DNA of 64,000 bases from Flavobacteriales bacterium (GTDB lineage: Bacteria > Bacteroidota > Bacteroidia > NS11-12g > UBA9320). The DNA lies in NCBI GenBank assembly GCA_020635435.1, contig JACJZU010000003.1:62001-126000 (forward strand). Reading direction: 5' to 3'. The translations under genes and the position numbers were made by a program. Position 1 is the stretch's first letter; every line of letters starts with the position of its first letter. Below the pieces are notes generated by a model. It saw nothing but the letters and a program-made list of their open reading frames with translations. It was not told the DNA's origin and ran no database searches. Shown piece by piece: positions 26,101-36,245 of this stretch.

Positions 26101-27316
26101 GAAACTCAGGATAGGTTTATCGCGCGGACAACAATTTGTTGTCCTGTCTGTAGTTTTTGCCCTTGCCTTGAGTCCTGTAAGTAAGGCTGCAGTGAGTATT
26201 TTATCGGGTTTCACGGCGCTGGGCATAGTTTTCAGGATCTACGAGGGAAGTCTGCAATGGCGAGATGTGTTTAAACGCACTTTGCTTCCACTTGCCATCC
26301 TCCTTCTGATCCAAATCCTCGATGCACCGATACATCAGGGTGTTTGGCCCGATCTGAAATACGTGGGATTGTGGTTGCCGTTATTTCTGATTCCATGCGC
26401 ATTTTCGGGTATTTCTGTTGATTCCGCTCTGGTTGAGATCGGACTATTGTTCGTTGCATTGATCTTCCTAGCCATCGCATTGGGCAGTATTGTGAATTAT
26501 GGGCTGCACATGGAGGAAGTGAATCGGATGCTCCTGGAGTCGAAACATGTCCCTTTGTTCAGCACCATGCATCATATTTACTTCGGTCTGTACCTGGCGG
26601 CGCTCATATGGGTTTCAGTGTATTATTACCTGCGGTCGCGCCGATATCGAAGAGCCTGGATCTGGATCGGTGCCGCTTTGGTCATATGTTTGCATGTTCT
26701 GTCCAGCCGAACCGGTTTATTGGGTTTTTATGCTTCCATCGCGGTATTTGGTCTGGTTCAGGTGTTCAAACTGAGAGATCGACTCAACTGGAAATGGGTA
26801 CTCCCGGCCTTGATCATACCCGTTCTCGCATTCTTTTTCATACCGTCCTTGAAATATAAATGGGTGAATTCCATGGAAGATATCCGGGCACTGCGTGCAG
26901 GAGGGGAAGATCTGAATTTCAAATCCTTTGGAATGCGTGTCGAATCATGGAAAGCCGGATTACAAGCCATTCAGAATTCACCGGTGATGGGGCATGGAAA
27001 TGCGGCCTATAAAAAGGAGATCCAGCGTGCTTACGAACAGATTCAAACTCCGCTTATCCCGCTTAACAGGATAGAACCTCACAATCAATTCATCGAAACC
27101 TGGGGACGTAACGGCTTAGCCGGTTTGTTCGCTTTAATGCTTCTGTTCCTGGTCCCTTTTTCTGTTCGGAGCAGAAGAATGATCGCCTTGCCGCTCTGGA
27201 TGCTCTTCCTATTCGCGTTTTTACTGGAGTCTGTTCTACAGCGCCAAATGGGGATATTGCTATTCAGCGTGTTTTATGCCTTTTTCATCATCTCACCGAA
27301 CAATTCCATCGATTAA
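26069..27316 (+). CDS. O-antigen ligase-like polytopic membrane protein
   Basis: 415 aa with about ten hydrophobic segments and a long non-cytoplasmic loop between about residues 265 and 345. The loop contains GMRVESWKAGLQAIQNSPVMGHG and later EPHNQFIETWGRNGLAGL, the WaaL/Wzy-C signature in which the HNxFI-like His is important for transfer of polysaccharide from lipid carrier. It overlaps the LysM gene by 32 bp; TTG at 26090 is an alternative start. It likely ligates or polymerises surface glycans. Confidence 0.82.
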   Translation: MPWSRSVLRIEKLRIGLSRGQQFVVLSVVFALALSPVSKAAVSILSGFTALGIVFRIYEGSLQWRDVFKRTLLPLAILLLIQILDAPIHQGVWPDLKYVGLWLPLFLIPCAFSGISVDSALVEIGLLFVALIFLAIALGSIVNYGLHMEEVNRMLLESKHVPLFSTMHHIYFGLYLAALIWVSVYYYLRSRRYRRAWIWIGAALVICLHVLSSRTGLLGFYASIAVFGLVQVFKLRDRLNWKWVLPALIIPVLAFFFIPSLKYKWVNSMEDIRALRAGGEDLNFKSFGMRVESWKAGLQAIQNSPVMGHGNAAYKKEIQRAYEQIQTPLIPLNRIEPHNQFIETWGRNGLAGLFALMLLFLVPFSVRSRRMIALPLWMLFLFAFLLESVLQRQMGILLFSVFYAFFIISPNNSID

Positions 27317-27362
27317 ACCGTATATTGAACTATTATGTAGCTTAACTGACACGATATTTTAA

Positions 27363-28184
27363 ATGAATCGGACGTATTTTGCAGTTACCACTATCATGAC
27401 CCACCTCAAAAACCCACTTCCCTTCCATCGGTCTCTCATTGTCCTGCTTGCTGTCTCGCTGTGCGGGTTTTCGGTCTACGGCCAGACCTCGAAGAGCGAT
27501 ATTTCCGACAAAATGTTCGTTTCATTTGTTACATCCACTTATACGGACTTTGTTCAGACTCCGGTTCGCATGGTACGCACGGTTGTGGCAACGGAGCCGA
27601 ATCCCGTGGATCCAAATGGCCCGGGAATCCCTGTTTTCGATAATGTGCCGAATCAATCTTTTGGATTGAGCCTTTTCTCCATTGGTATCGAGCCCCGATA
27701 CAATTTCTACCAGATGAGTGATGATGCGGCATTGGCTGTAGCAGCTCCGATCTCTTTCGGTTTGTACCAGGTCTTCCCGGCAGATCAGAATCTGGGCGGT
27801 AATGAATCCTTTGGAGGCATACAGATTCCCGTTCTGGCCAAGATCTACCTCGGTTCGGGATCCACCTACGACAGTGAGAAGGACTTTGGATTGTCACTTG
27901 GTTTTGGTTTTGAATACAACAAACTCGGCTTGTTCGATTTTGCGAGCGATGTAGACAAAGAAGGTGATGGAGGCTGGATAATGCCTGTAACCTCTATGGG
28001 CATTCATTTTTGGAGAGGATCCATGCCTATGGAGATCAATCTCAAATATGGATTTGGAACCGCAACGCGCTATTACGTGGATAAAAATGGCGATCCCCTG
28101 CGCGATGAGTTCGGTAACCTCACCAGTGGTTTGCGGAAAGCATATTCCTTCAAGCTTTCATTCTGCTATATGCTCAATTATTAA
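27363..28184 (+). CDS. outer-membrane beta-barrel protein
   Basis: 273 aa annotated from the first ATG; the internal Met at 27396 is the more likely start because a signal peptide follows it (SLIVLLAVSLCGFSVYGQ) and a -7-like TATTTTG box lies at about 27374. The mature part alternates hydrophobic and polar residues in strands ending in aromatics (LSLGFGFEYNKLGLF, MEINLKYGFGTATRYY) and finishes with SFKLSFCYMLNY, the aromatic end expected for insertion by BAM. Ligand or role unknown. Confidence 0.7.
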   Translation: MNRTYFAVTTIMTHLKNPLPFHRSLIVLLAVSLCGFSVYGQTSKSDISDKMFVSFVTSTYTDFVQTPVRMVRTVVATEPNPVDPNGPGIPVFDNVPNQSFGLSLFSIGIEPRYNFYQMSDDAALAVAAPISFGLYQVFPADQNLGGNESFGGIQIPVLAKIYLGSGSTYDSEKDFGLSLGFGFEYNKLGLFDFASDVDKEGDGGWIMPVTSMGIHFWRGSMPMEINLKYGFGTATRYYVDKNGDPLRDEFGNLTSGLRKAYSFKLSFCYMLNY

Positions 28185-28247
28185 TGTTCTGTAAACTTGT
28201 TATGCGTTCGTAACGGCTATTGTACCTTCGTTGCGGGTTTACCGAAT

Positions 28248-30302
28248 ATGTCGCTTAACAAATTAAACAGGGAGATCAGTTGGCTGGCATTTAACGAGCG
28301 GGTTCTTCAGGAAGCCGAGGATGTTCGCGTTCCCCTGGTTGAACGCATGCGTTTTCTGGGCATCTTTTCGAACAATCTGGATGAGTTCTTTCGGGTTCGG
28401 GTTGCCACGGTAAGGCGCCTCATCCGTTTATTCCGCAAAGACCCCAAGGATAAACTCAGGGAATCCCCACAAATGATCATGAATCAGATCCACGAGATCG
28501 TTTTGCGGCAGCAACTTCGATTCAATCGGATCTATGAATCGATAATTGACGAATTAGAAGCCGAGAATATCTTCATTATCAACGAAACGGAGTTGGATGC
28601 CGAGCAAGCTGTTTTCGTGAGGGACTATTTCCTGAACAAAGTTGAACCACTCCTCGTACCACTTATGGTGCGAAAGCAGAAGAAGTTCCCACATCTCAAA
28701 GAAGACTCGATCTATCTGTTCGTGGCATTTTGGAAAAGCTCTGTACCGAAATCAAAGCAATACAGCCTTCTTGAAGTTCCACGGGGAAGCTTAAGTCGCT
28801 TTCTGGTATTGCCCGAGAAGGGAGATAAACGTTTCATAATCTATCTCGACGATGTGATCCGGATGAATCTTTCCAGGGTATATTACATTTTCGACTACGA
28901 CCACATCGAATCATTCATCATCAAGATAACCCGGGATGCCGAGCTTGATCTCGACGATGATGTGGTGCGCGGGTTTTACGACAAAATGCGCAAGGGGATC
29001 GAACGCAGGAAGGAAGGGGAGCCGGTGCGTTTCATCTACGACGAGAATATGCCGGTGGAATATGTCAGCTTTCTGCTTAACAAACTCAATTTGATCGAAG
29101 AGGAGAATATAATCCCCGGTGGTAGATACCACAACTTCAAGGATTTCATGAAGTTCCCAAACTTCAACAGGAAAGACCTGGTTTACCCCAAATATCCTCC
29201 CATTAAGCATCTGGATCTGGAACGCTCCCGCACAATACTCGAATTGATCGCGTGGAAGGATGTCCTGTTGCATTACCCGTATCAGTCATTCGATTATGTG
29301 ATCGATATGCTCCGGGAAGCAGCCATCAATCCACATATTCGTTCTATAAGTATCACCATTTACAGGCTGGCCAAGGATTCCAAGATCATCAATGCATTGG
29401 TGAATGCTGCCAAGAACGGAAAGCAAGTTACGGTGATCATTGAATTGCAGGCCCGTTTCGACGAAGCCGCCAATCTTTCATGGGCCAAGGTACTTACCGA
29501 TGAAGGAGTTCGCCTGGTTCTGGGTGTGAGCGGACTGAAAATACATTCCAAGCTCATCCTCATCGAAGGGAAATTCAAGAAAAAGCCCATACAGTATGTA
29601 CATGTTGGGACCGGAAATTTCCACGAGGGAACGGCTAACGTATACAGCGACATTTCACTACTCACATCCGATCCGCGAATCACGAAAGAGGTTGCAAGAG
29701 TCTTTGAATACATCGAGAAACCGTATCTGCCGCATCGTTTCGATCATTTGATGGTCAGTCCGACTTTTACCCGCTCAAAACTTGTAGAGTTCATCGATCG
29801 GGAGATATCCAATGCACGCAAGGGGAAGAAGGCATGGATCAAGCTCAAGTTGAATTCACTGGTTGATGACGATATGGTCGACAAACTGTACGAAGCCGGA
29901 AAGGCAGGAGTTCAGATCGATCTCATCGTCAGGGGGATCTGTTCACTTATACCCGGCGAACCCGGACTTAGCGAGAACATCCGTGCGATCAGCATCGTAG
30001 ACAAATACCTCGAACATACACGCATATATATGTTCTGCAATGATGGGGAGAACAAGATCTACATCTCTTCGGCCGACCTTATGACCCGTAATATGGATTA
30101 CCGCATTGAGGTGGCCGCCCCGATCTACAACAGAGAGCTCCGGAGGGAAATTCGGGATTTCATGGCGATCCAATTCAGCGACGATACAAAAGCCAGGATC
30201 TTCGACCGACAGATGAGCAATACCTACGTGAACGGTGGGGATAAAAAAATTAGGTCTCAAGTGGCCTTTTACGAATATTTGGCGAGTAAACATAAACAGT
30301 GA
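28248..30302 (+). CDS. ppk1: polyphosphate kinase 1
   Basis: 684 aa from the ATG at 28248, where the family N-terminus (LNREISWLAFNERVLQEA) begins. Ppk1 reversibly makes polyphosphate from ATP. All four domains are visible: N-domain with NNLDEFFRVR, head domain, and two C-domains with GVSGLKIHSKLILI (the autophosphorylated His) and VHVGTGNFHEGTA. The end overlaps the exopolyphosphatase start by 4 bp, so synthesis and breakdown of polyphosphate are co-expressed. A -7-like TACCTTCG at about 28222 is a candidate promoter. Confidence 0.97.
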   Translation: MSLNKLNREISWLAFNERVLQEAEDVRVPLVERMRFLGIFSNNLDEFFRVRVATVRRLIRLFRKDPKDKLRESPQMIMNQIHEIVLRQQLRFNRIYESIIDELEAENIFIINETELDAEQAVFVRDYFLNKVEPLLVPLMVRKQKKFPHLKEDSIYLFVAFWKSSVPKSKQYSLLEVPRGSLSRFLVLPEKGDKRFIIYLDDVIRMNLSRVYYIFDYDHIESFIIKITRDAELDLDDDVVRGFYDKMRKGIERRKEGEPVRFIYDENMPVEYVSFLLNKLNLIEEENIIPGGRYHNFKDFMKFPNFNRKDLVYPKYPPIKHLDLERSRTILELIAWKDVLLHYPYQSFDYVIDMLREAAINPHIRSISITIYRLAKDSKIINALVNAAKNGKQVTVIIELQARFDEAANLSWAKVLTDEGVRLVLGVSGLKIHSKLILIEGKFKKKPIQYVHVGTGNFHEGTANVYSDISLLTSDPRITKEVARVFEYIEKPYLPHRFDHLMVSPTFTRSKLVEFIDREISNARKGKKAWIKLKLNSLVDDDMVDKLYEAGKAGVQIDLIVRGICSLIPGEPGLSENIRAISIVDKYLEHTRIYMFCNDGENKIYISSADLMTRNMDYRIEVAAPIYNRELRREIRDFMAIQFSDDTKARIFDRQMSNTYVNGGDKKIRSQVAFYEYLASKHKQ

Positions 30303-31213
30303 ATTATCTCCGATTTGCTTCCATAGATATTGGCTCGAACGCCATAAGGCTGCTTTCCAGCTACGTATTCGAAACCGAGGAAGGACCATACTTTCGCAAA
30401 GGTCTTCTGGTGCGCGTGCCTGTACGCTTGGGTGAGGATGCCTTCCGATATGGAAAGATCATGAAGGACAAGGAGTACAAACTCACGGAAACCATGTTGT
30501 CTTTCAAGCACCTCATGCTGGCCATGGATGTGCATTCCTACAAGGCATATGCGACATCGGCCATGCGCGATGCTTCCAACGGACGAGAGATCGTTGAACA
30601 TGTGGAGGAGGTGAGCGGAATACGTATCGAGATCATAAGCGGAGAAAAGGAGGCGAGCGTAATATCGGGTACCAGTGTTCCACAATTTATTGAGGATATA
30701 CCCGAACGTGTTCTATTCATGGACGTGGGAGGTGGAAGTACCGAGTTTACCTTGATCGGCGATCAGGAAATGGTCAGCGAATCCTTTAACATCGGAACAA
30801 TCCGTTCCCTGTTCCACAGCATTCACAGCACGGAATGGAAAAGGCTGAAGAAATGGCTGAAAAGCATCGGATTGCTCGATTCGAAAATTCCGATCCTCGG
30901 TAGTGGTGGAAATATCAATAAGATCTACAAGATCAAGAGAGCCAACCCGCTCGATTATTTCATCACCACCGGTTCCCTGGAGCAATTTTACAAGGATATC
31001 AAGGATCTGAGCTATCAGGAACGGATCGTAAAGCATCAACTTAATCCCGATAGGGCCGATGTAATTCAGCCGGCCTGTGAGATCTTCCTCAAGGTGATCG
31101 AGCACGTTGGCTCGGAGCGGATATACGTGCCTAAAACAGGATTATCGGATGGTATTGTTCGCGACCTTTACGAGGATTATCTCCAACAAGCCGAACATAT
31201 TCAATATCCCTGA
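30299..31213 (+). CDS. ppx: Ppx/GppA-family exopolyphosphatase
   Basis: 304 aa starting at GTG 30299 inside the ppk1 stop (GTGA). It has the actin-like ATPase fold motifs FASIDIGSNAIRLL (phosphate 1), VLFMDVGGGSTEFTL (phosphate 2) and ILGSGGNINKIYK. It is the short form, without the C-terminal HD-type domain of E. coli Ppx. It removes terminal phosphate from polyphosphate and possibly pppGpp. The 4-bp overlap with ppk1 indicates translational coupling. Confidence 0.93.
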   Translation: MNYLRFASIDIGSNAIRLLSSYVFETEEGPYFRKGLLVRVPVRLGEDAFRYGKIMKDKEYKLTETMLSFKHLMLAMDVHSYKAYATSAMRDASNGREIVEHVEEVSGIRIEIISGEKEASVISGTSVPQFIEDIPERVLFMDVGGGSTEFTLIGDQEMVSESFNIGTIRSLFHSIHSTEWKRLKKWLKSIGLLDSKIPILGSGGNINKIYKIKRANPLDYFITTGSLEQFYKDIKDLSYQERIVKHQLNPDRADVIQPACEIFLKVIEHVGSERIYVPKTGLSDGIVRDLYEDYLQQAEHIQYP

Positions 31214-31281
31214 ACAAACCCTGTGCGGGTGAATAGCTCCGTTGTTACCACGTAAAAGAACGTTGAGTGTTCATGAACGGA

Positions 31282-34200
31282 TCATTCGTCATCCGGATCG
31301 GCCTTTTTACCGGATTCCAATTTATCGATCTCCTTCAATTTCTTATTGCATTCATCGATCAGACTCTGATCACCCTCATAAAAGTCCAGAATACTTTTTA
31401 ACGTGGCTCGGGCATTGAAGTAATCCTGCTTCGAGCGGTACAGATCAGAAAGGAGAATGAACCCTCGAACCACCCAATACTCATAAGAAGCAAAACGGTC
31501 GTTCAAGGCAAAGATCTCCTCTTCACAGGCATCCATGCGATTCTTGTCGAACAAGATCCTGCATTTGTAGTATTGGGCCTCGGCACCTTTTTCCGTGGTG
31601 GATTCTTTCCGCACATAGTCGAAGGAGAATTCAGCAGAGAGCATATTCCCTTCTGTCCAGTGTATTTTTCCCAAAACAAGATTGGCTTCAATGAGGTACT
31701 CCTTGCTGATATTTTCGATGGGTAGGATCGCCACAGCGTTCTGTTTGGCTGCGGAGAGATTATTCAATGCATAATTGCAACGCATTTGCCCGACCAGGGA
31801 GGTGACGTAATTGTCCTTGCTGTTCGCAATGCGCTCCAACTGACTGTAATAGGGAAGGGCTTTATCATATCGGCGCTCGGCATAATAGGTTTCTGCCAGT
31901 TTGAAATTGGCATCTTCACTAAACTCATTGCGGGGTTGTGCCGCAACATAGGCATAATGCTTTTGAGCCGTTTCGTAGTTTCGCTTGGAATAGGCACACT
32001 CCGCTTTGTAATAATGTGCATGGGTAAGGAAGAATCCATTTTTACCAAAGCGCTTGATGTATTCATCGAAACCTTTGGTCGCTTCAGGACAATCTCCCTG
32101 CCGGTATTTGCGCATAGCGCTTTCATACAACAGCGAATCCTGATAGGTTATCCGAATATTGCTGTTCGGGATCGATGCGATATAATCCAGGTATTCAGCA
32201 CCTCGGCCCGATTTTACATAAATGGATTCCAGCAGTGTGAGTGCCTCCTGCGAACTTGCCGTTCTGGGGAATCGCTCTACAACTTGCTTACAGTATGAGA
32301 TCGCTTTTTCATCGATACCCTTCTGGTAATAGATCAAGGCCATTTTTACATAGGCATCCGGAACATGAATACTCGAATCGTACTTGCTTATCAGCGTGTT
32401 ATAAAGCTCGAGCGCCTTGTCCGGATTATTGAGATCCTGTAGATAGGTGGTACCGATCTCAAACAGCGCATCGTCGAGGTAGGTCGATTTTGGGTGACTG
32501 CGCTGTATCTTCTCCAGTGTAGCGATCTTTTTATCTCCCTGTCTCAACAGGCCATATATGATCCCTTGTTGGTAGATGGCGTAATCGCTCTTCGGACCGT
32601 TCTTGTCGCTAACGGTTCGGTATGCCTCAAGTGCAGCTGTATACTGGGTGCGGAGGAAATTGCAATCCCCGAGTCGCAGGGCATTGTCCATATAGCGCTG
32701 AGGATCCTTGGAATACGACGACTCCTTTTCATAGCGCTTGAAATAATTCAAAGCATTGCTGTATTGTTTCTGCAGGTAGTAGCCATAGCCAATATTGTAA
32801 TAAGCGATCTCTTTGTACCTGCTTTTCTTACTGCTGGTATTGCTCAGGAATCGATTGAAATTGGAAGTGGCGGCATCGTAATTCCCCGTTTGAAAATCAA
32901 TTTCTCCCAGCCAGAAATAAGCCTGTCCTACTAGTAACTGATCTTCCTTGAAGCGAAGCGATTTTGTGAAGAGTGCAGAGGAATTGCTGTAATCTTTGTC
33001 GGCATATAATTGCTCACCCCGCAAATAGGTGATCTTCTGGTATACCTCCTTGGTCGCTTGATCGAATTGCTGTATTTCGTCCAGGATCTGAACGGCCTGG
33101 GTGTAATTGTTCGTATTGAGGAACATCTTGGCCAGCATACCCTTGGCGGGATCCTTGTATTTCGAGTTTGGGAACTCCTCCAAAAATTGTTGAGTGGTCC
33201 GAATCGCATCTTGTCGACCCAATTCCGATGCAAGTTTCGCGTAGTTGAAATGAGCAGTTTCCTTGATCTCCGGATGATGGGACATCCCCTTTGCAACGGC
33301 AAAAGCCGCCAAAGCCTGTTCTTTATCCTTCAATTGGATGAAACTCTGCCCCAATTGGTAGTTCGCCAATTGACCCAAAGCCGAATTCGATCCGGATATC
33401 TGAACAAACCAATCAACGGCTGCCTTGTAATCCTTGGCGTGAAAACTGCTGAACCCAAATTGATAGATCTCTTCATCATTCAGCCTGAAATCCCGATCGA
33501 TCTTCTTGAAATAGGAACTTGCCTCGGCATATTTCCCCTGCTGGAATAACGATTTACCGGTTACCAGGTTGAATTCATTGGCGTATTTCTCATCAAAATG
33601 TTTCGCGCTGTGTTGAATGGCCTGATCGAAAGCCTCCTGGGCATAATAGATCTGGGCAATGTACAGATTCATGATGTCGGGCCCCTTGTCCTTGATCCGT
33701 TCAAAACTCGCCAGAGCCTGGGCATACTCGTTCTGAACGTAACATATATAGCCGTAGTAATAGTTCGCTTCAACATAATACTCCCCCTGATGCTTTCGCA
33801 CTTTATCCAGGTACTTCTTCGAGTTGTCGTATTCCTTGAGTTTCAGGAATGAGTAACCCATTTTGAACCAGGTTTCTTCCCTGTGTTCAAGAGGTAAGTT
33901 GTTCACATCCAGTTCTTCGTAGATCCGGCCTGCCTTCTTGAACTTCCGATCGGCGAAATAGTAATTGGCAAGGTGAAACAAGGCAAGCGTATTGATACCA
34001 TTTTCAGGGTGTGCCTTCACAAATTCCTCCAGGTAATAATCGGCACGATAATGATTCAACATCAGATCGTTGAGCAAGATGTAGCATTCAGCTTGTTCGG
34101 TGAGTATCTCTCCCGGTTCACCGGTCTTTAAAAAAGCTTTGAACTGTTCGGTGGCACTGCCATACAATTTCTTCTCAAACAGTTCCACGCCCTGATAATA

Positions 34201-34302
34201 GAATTCTTCTCCTTGCTCATAAACTTGTGTTTTTTGGGCTGAGGCACTCAGACTGATCAGACAGATGAGGAGGATGTTGAATGGATTTTGCAGTTTGGAC
34301 AT
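31282..34302 (-). CDS. large exported tetratricopeptide-repeat protein
   Basis: 1006 aa from the ATG at 34302, where a signal peptide starts (MSKLQNPFNILLICLISLSA). The whole mature protein is a run of more than twenty TPR-type helical hairpins (for example YAQALASFERIKDKGPD, YDKALPYYSQLERI), with no catalytic domain and a charged tail. Such periplasmic TPR superhelices serve as scaffolds, often with outer-membrane assembly or gliding/secretion machinery. Specific role unknown. The convergent ppx gene ends 69 bp away. Confidence 0.85.
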   Translation of the reverse strand: MSKLQNPFNILLICLISLSASAQKTQVYEQGEEFYYQGVELFEKKLYGSATEQFKAFLKTGEPGEILTEQAECYILLNDLMLNHYRADYYLEEFVKAHPENGINTLALFHLANYYFADRKFKKAGRIYEELDVNNLPLEHREETWFKMGYSFLKLKEYDNSKKYLDKVRKHQGEYYVEANYYYGYICYVQNEYAQALASFERIKDKGPDIMNLYIAQIYYAQEAFDQAIQHSAKHFDEKYANEFNLVTGKSLFQQGKYAEASSYFKKIDRDFRLNDEEIYQFGFSSFHAKDYKAAVDWFVQISGSNSALGQLANYQLGQSFIQLKDKEQALAAFAVAKGMSHHPEIKETAHFNYAKLASELGRQDAIRTTQQFLEEFPNSKYKDPAKGMLAKMFLNTNNYTQAVQILDEIQQFDQATKEVYQKITYLRGEQLYADKDYSNSSALFTKSLRFKEDQLLVGQAYFWLGEIDFQTGNYDAATSNFNRFLSNTSSKKSRYKEIAYYNIGYGYYLQKQYSNALNYFKRYEKESSYSKDPQRYMDNALRLGDCNFLRTQYTAALEAYRTVSDKNGPKSDYAIYQQGIIYGLLRQGDKKIATLEKIQRSHPKSTYLDDALFEIGTTYLQDLNNPDKALELYNTLISKYDSSIHVPDAYVKMALIYYQKGIDEKAISYCKQVVERFPRTASSQEALTLLESIYVKSGRGAEYLDYIASIPNSNIRITYQDSLLYESAMRKYRQGDCPEATKGFDEYIKRFGKNGFFLTHAHYYKAECAYSKRNYETAQKHYAYVAAQPRNEFSEDANFKLAETYYAERRYDKALPYYSQLERIANSKDNYVTSLVGQMRCNYALNNLSAAKQNAVAILPIENISKEYLIEANLVLGKIHWTEGNMLSAEFSFDYVRKESTTEKGAEAQYYKCRILFDKNRMDACEEEIFALNDRFASYEYWVVRGFILLSDLYRSKQDYFNARATLKSILDFYEGDQSLIDECNKKLKEIDKLESGKKADPDDE

Positions 34303-34383
34303 GTACTCCGGGCGATGTGTGCTCAAAAATAACTTGATGCCGGCAGGGCTTAGTATCCGAATTCTGCACAATTGTGGATAGTG

Positions 34384-35655
34384 CTAGGCCAAAAGTACCG
34401 CGGCCAGAAGCCCCATCGCATAGATCAGATAAGCCAGTACGGGTATATACTGCACAGGAAGAATCCCCTGTTTTTTCGCGGCATAAATGAGCACAAGTTT
34501 GTCGGCCAGATGTGCGATAACCATGGCCCAGGCTACACCTTCGATGCCATACACATCCAACCACCAATAGCTGAGAATCAAACCAATTCCGAATTCAACG
34601 ATCGATGCGTGGAACATGGATCGCGTTCTGCCCAGCGCGAGTAAGATACTTTGTGGAAACAGGACACGACTCAACAACAGCAACAAAAGAATGTTGAAGA
34701 TGGTATAGGCAGGAGCCAGATCGGGATTGAACGCGAAACGGAAAAGCCAGGCACTGCTCAGTGCCAGTATGATCGCAATAGGGAAGAGCTGATGCAAGAG
34801 CCTCAAAACAGAACTTCTCACAATTCGAAGGGCCTCATCTCTTTTATGAATGTGAGCAGCCAGATAACCGCTTTGTACTGTGCTGAAGGAATTGGCCAGT
34901 ATCATGAATAATGGGAACTCCCGTGCCCCGTAACGAAACAAATTAAATAGCTCTTCAGTGCTCCGAAATTTCACCAGAAAAGCGCTTAGATAAATGTAGC
35001 CATTCGACACAAACAATGAACCCATCACAGGTCTGCTCAGCCGGAACAATTTTCCAGTGATCACCTTGTTGAGCGCAAAACCACCGTGGATCTGCATCAG
35101 ATACCAAGTATATAACAGCTTCAGGAATCCCACCAGCACCAGCAGGGTCAAACCAACTTCAAACATGCCGTAGAGCAGTGGGCCGCATAAAACAGCGAAT
35201 TGCAAACTGAATGAGATGATCCCGTACCACACCAGTTGTTGATGCCGATTTTCGATCAGCAGAATATTCTCAGCCAGCAGGGCCGGAACATTGAACAACA
35301 TGAACAGGGCATAAACGGGAACGAGTTCCGATTCGGTCCCCCCTGAATAGATCCGGGCATAAGCCAGCAATGCAAGAAAACTCAGTATCGAACCCACCTG
35401 CAACAACAGAAACGCCGAGCTGTAATAGGCCTTCCGGTCCGCTTTTTCGGCCGAACGTGCAGCAGGCACCAGGGTATGATTGATCGCGCTGGCATAAAAA
35501 AAGGTGAAGGTGGTTCCCAGCAGCAGTAAACTCTCGTATAGGTTGATCTCACCTGCGGTGGCAACTTTGGCGAATACAATGGAAATAAGGATCGCCGTGC
35601 CGAAGCGCAGTGCATTGAATACCTGAAGGGCCAGTAACTCTCGGTTGCGGATCAA
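34384..35655 (-). CDS. polysaccharide biosynthesis (Wzx-like) flippase
   Basis: 423 aa with about twelve hydrophobic segments throughout and small charged loops, the MOP/PST exporter pattern. This family moves lipid-linked oligosaccharides across the inner membrane. No family-defining short motif is available; the call rests on topology and length, and the nearby O-antigen-ligase-like and GT9 genes are consistent. It ends just beyond the TPR gene start on the same strand. Confidence 0.75.
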   Translation of the reverse strand: MIRNRELLALQVFNALRFGTAILISIVFAKVATAGEINLYESLLLLGTTFTFFYASAINHTLVPAARSAEKADRKAYYSSAFLLLQVGSILSFLALLAYARIYSGGTESELVPVYALFMLFNVPALLAENILLIENRHQQLVWYGIISFSLQFAVLCGPLLYGMFEVGLTLLVLVGFLKLLYTWYLMQIHGGFALNKVITGKLFRLSRPVMGSLFVSNGYIYLSAFLVKFRSTEELFNLFRYGAREFPLFMILANSFSTVQSGYLAAHIHKRDEALRIVRSSVLRLLHQLFPIAIILALSSAWLFRFAFNPDLAPAYTIFNILLLLLLSRVLFPQSILLALGRTRSMFHASIVEFGIGLILSYWWLDVYGIEGVAWAMVIAHLADKLVLIYAAKKQGILPVQYIPVLAYLIYAMGLLAAVLLA

Positions 35656-35746
35656 TGGAAAGGAAAGTCGTTCAATATTACAATGTATTCCGCGTCACAC
35701 AAGTAAGCCGAGTTAAATCTTGCTTCGAAATAATTTCCTTTCACAT

Positions 35747-35754
35747 TATATTTG
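35747..35754 (+). promoter_or_regulatory. -7 promoter box of tRNA-His
   Basis: TATATTTG, a full match to TAnnTTTG, 13 bp before the tRNA 5' end; a TTG at 35720-35722 could be the -33 element. Confidence 0.65.
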
Positions 35755-35767
35755 CACCCCGCTATAC

Positions 35768-35842
35768 GGTGGTTGTAGTTCAGTTGGTTAGAACGCTTGA
35801 TTGTGGTTCAAGAGGTCGCCGGTTCGAGCCCGGTCTTCCACC
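35768..35842 (+). tRNA. tRNA-His (anticodon GTG)
   Basis: Cloverleaf read directly: G-1, D-stem GTTC/GAAC, anticodon stem CTTGA/TCAAG with loop TTGTGGT (anticodon GTG), variable AGGTC, T-arm GCCGG-TTCGAGC-CCGGT, discriminator C73, CCA not encoded. G-1 opposite C73 is the histidine identity element. The acceptor stem is odd: GTGGTTG against CTTCCAC pairs at 1-4 and 7 but leaves two adjacent U-U mismatches at 5-68 and 6-67. A strong promoter box precedes it and a strong terminator follows. Confidence 0.9.
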
Positions 35843-35848
35843 CTCTCC

Positions 35849-35882
35849 AAAAGCCTCAGGTTTCCTGAGGCTTTCTTTTTTT
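35849..35882 (+). terminator. intrinsic terminator after tRNA-His
   Basis: Perfect 8-bp stem GCCTCAGG/CCTGAGGC with a TTT loop, flanked by an A run and followed by a T-rich tract. Confidence 0.9.
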
Positions 35883-36245
35883 CGGCCCGGTCGGTCAAGT
35901 TCAATCAGCCCTGCTCCAAATGTGCTGCCCTCAGTATTCCACTCATTCAATCCTCCACAGATCGCACCCCACAATCCTTGCCTAATCCGTGTTTAATCTG
36001 TGTATATCTGTGTAATCTGTGGTGCCAAAATCCGTGCAATCAATACAATCCATACAATCCATACAATCCAAGCAATCCAAACAAACCCGGATTCTCATTT
36101 CGTTTGATTCATCAAACACAGTTCTTACCCTTGTTATTGCGCTCAGTGTATGCAGGAAGAACAGTTTATACCGTTAGTGCCTTCATCCCAACCTTTTGTC
36201 GAATTCGTCTCCTACAATATACCCGGAACTTTATTTTCGCGGTTT
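35883..36245. other. intergenic region with short direct repeats
   Basis: About 360 bp upstream of the M16 peptidase. It contains repeated ATCTGTGT phrases near 35990-36020 and four copies of a 9-bp unit (see next entry). A -7-like TATTTTCG lies at about 36233, just before the preferred M16 start. No gene was recognised. Confidence 0.5.
36043..36078 (+). repeat. 9-bp tandem repeat (AATCC units)
   Basis: AATCC recurs at 36047, 36056, 36065 and 36074, exact 9-bp spacing, with the unit close to ACAATCCAT. Three units are nearly identical and the fourth has diverged. Confidence 0.8.
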
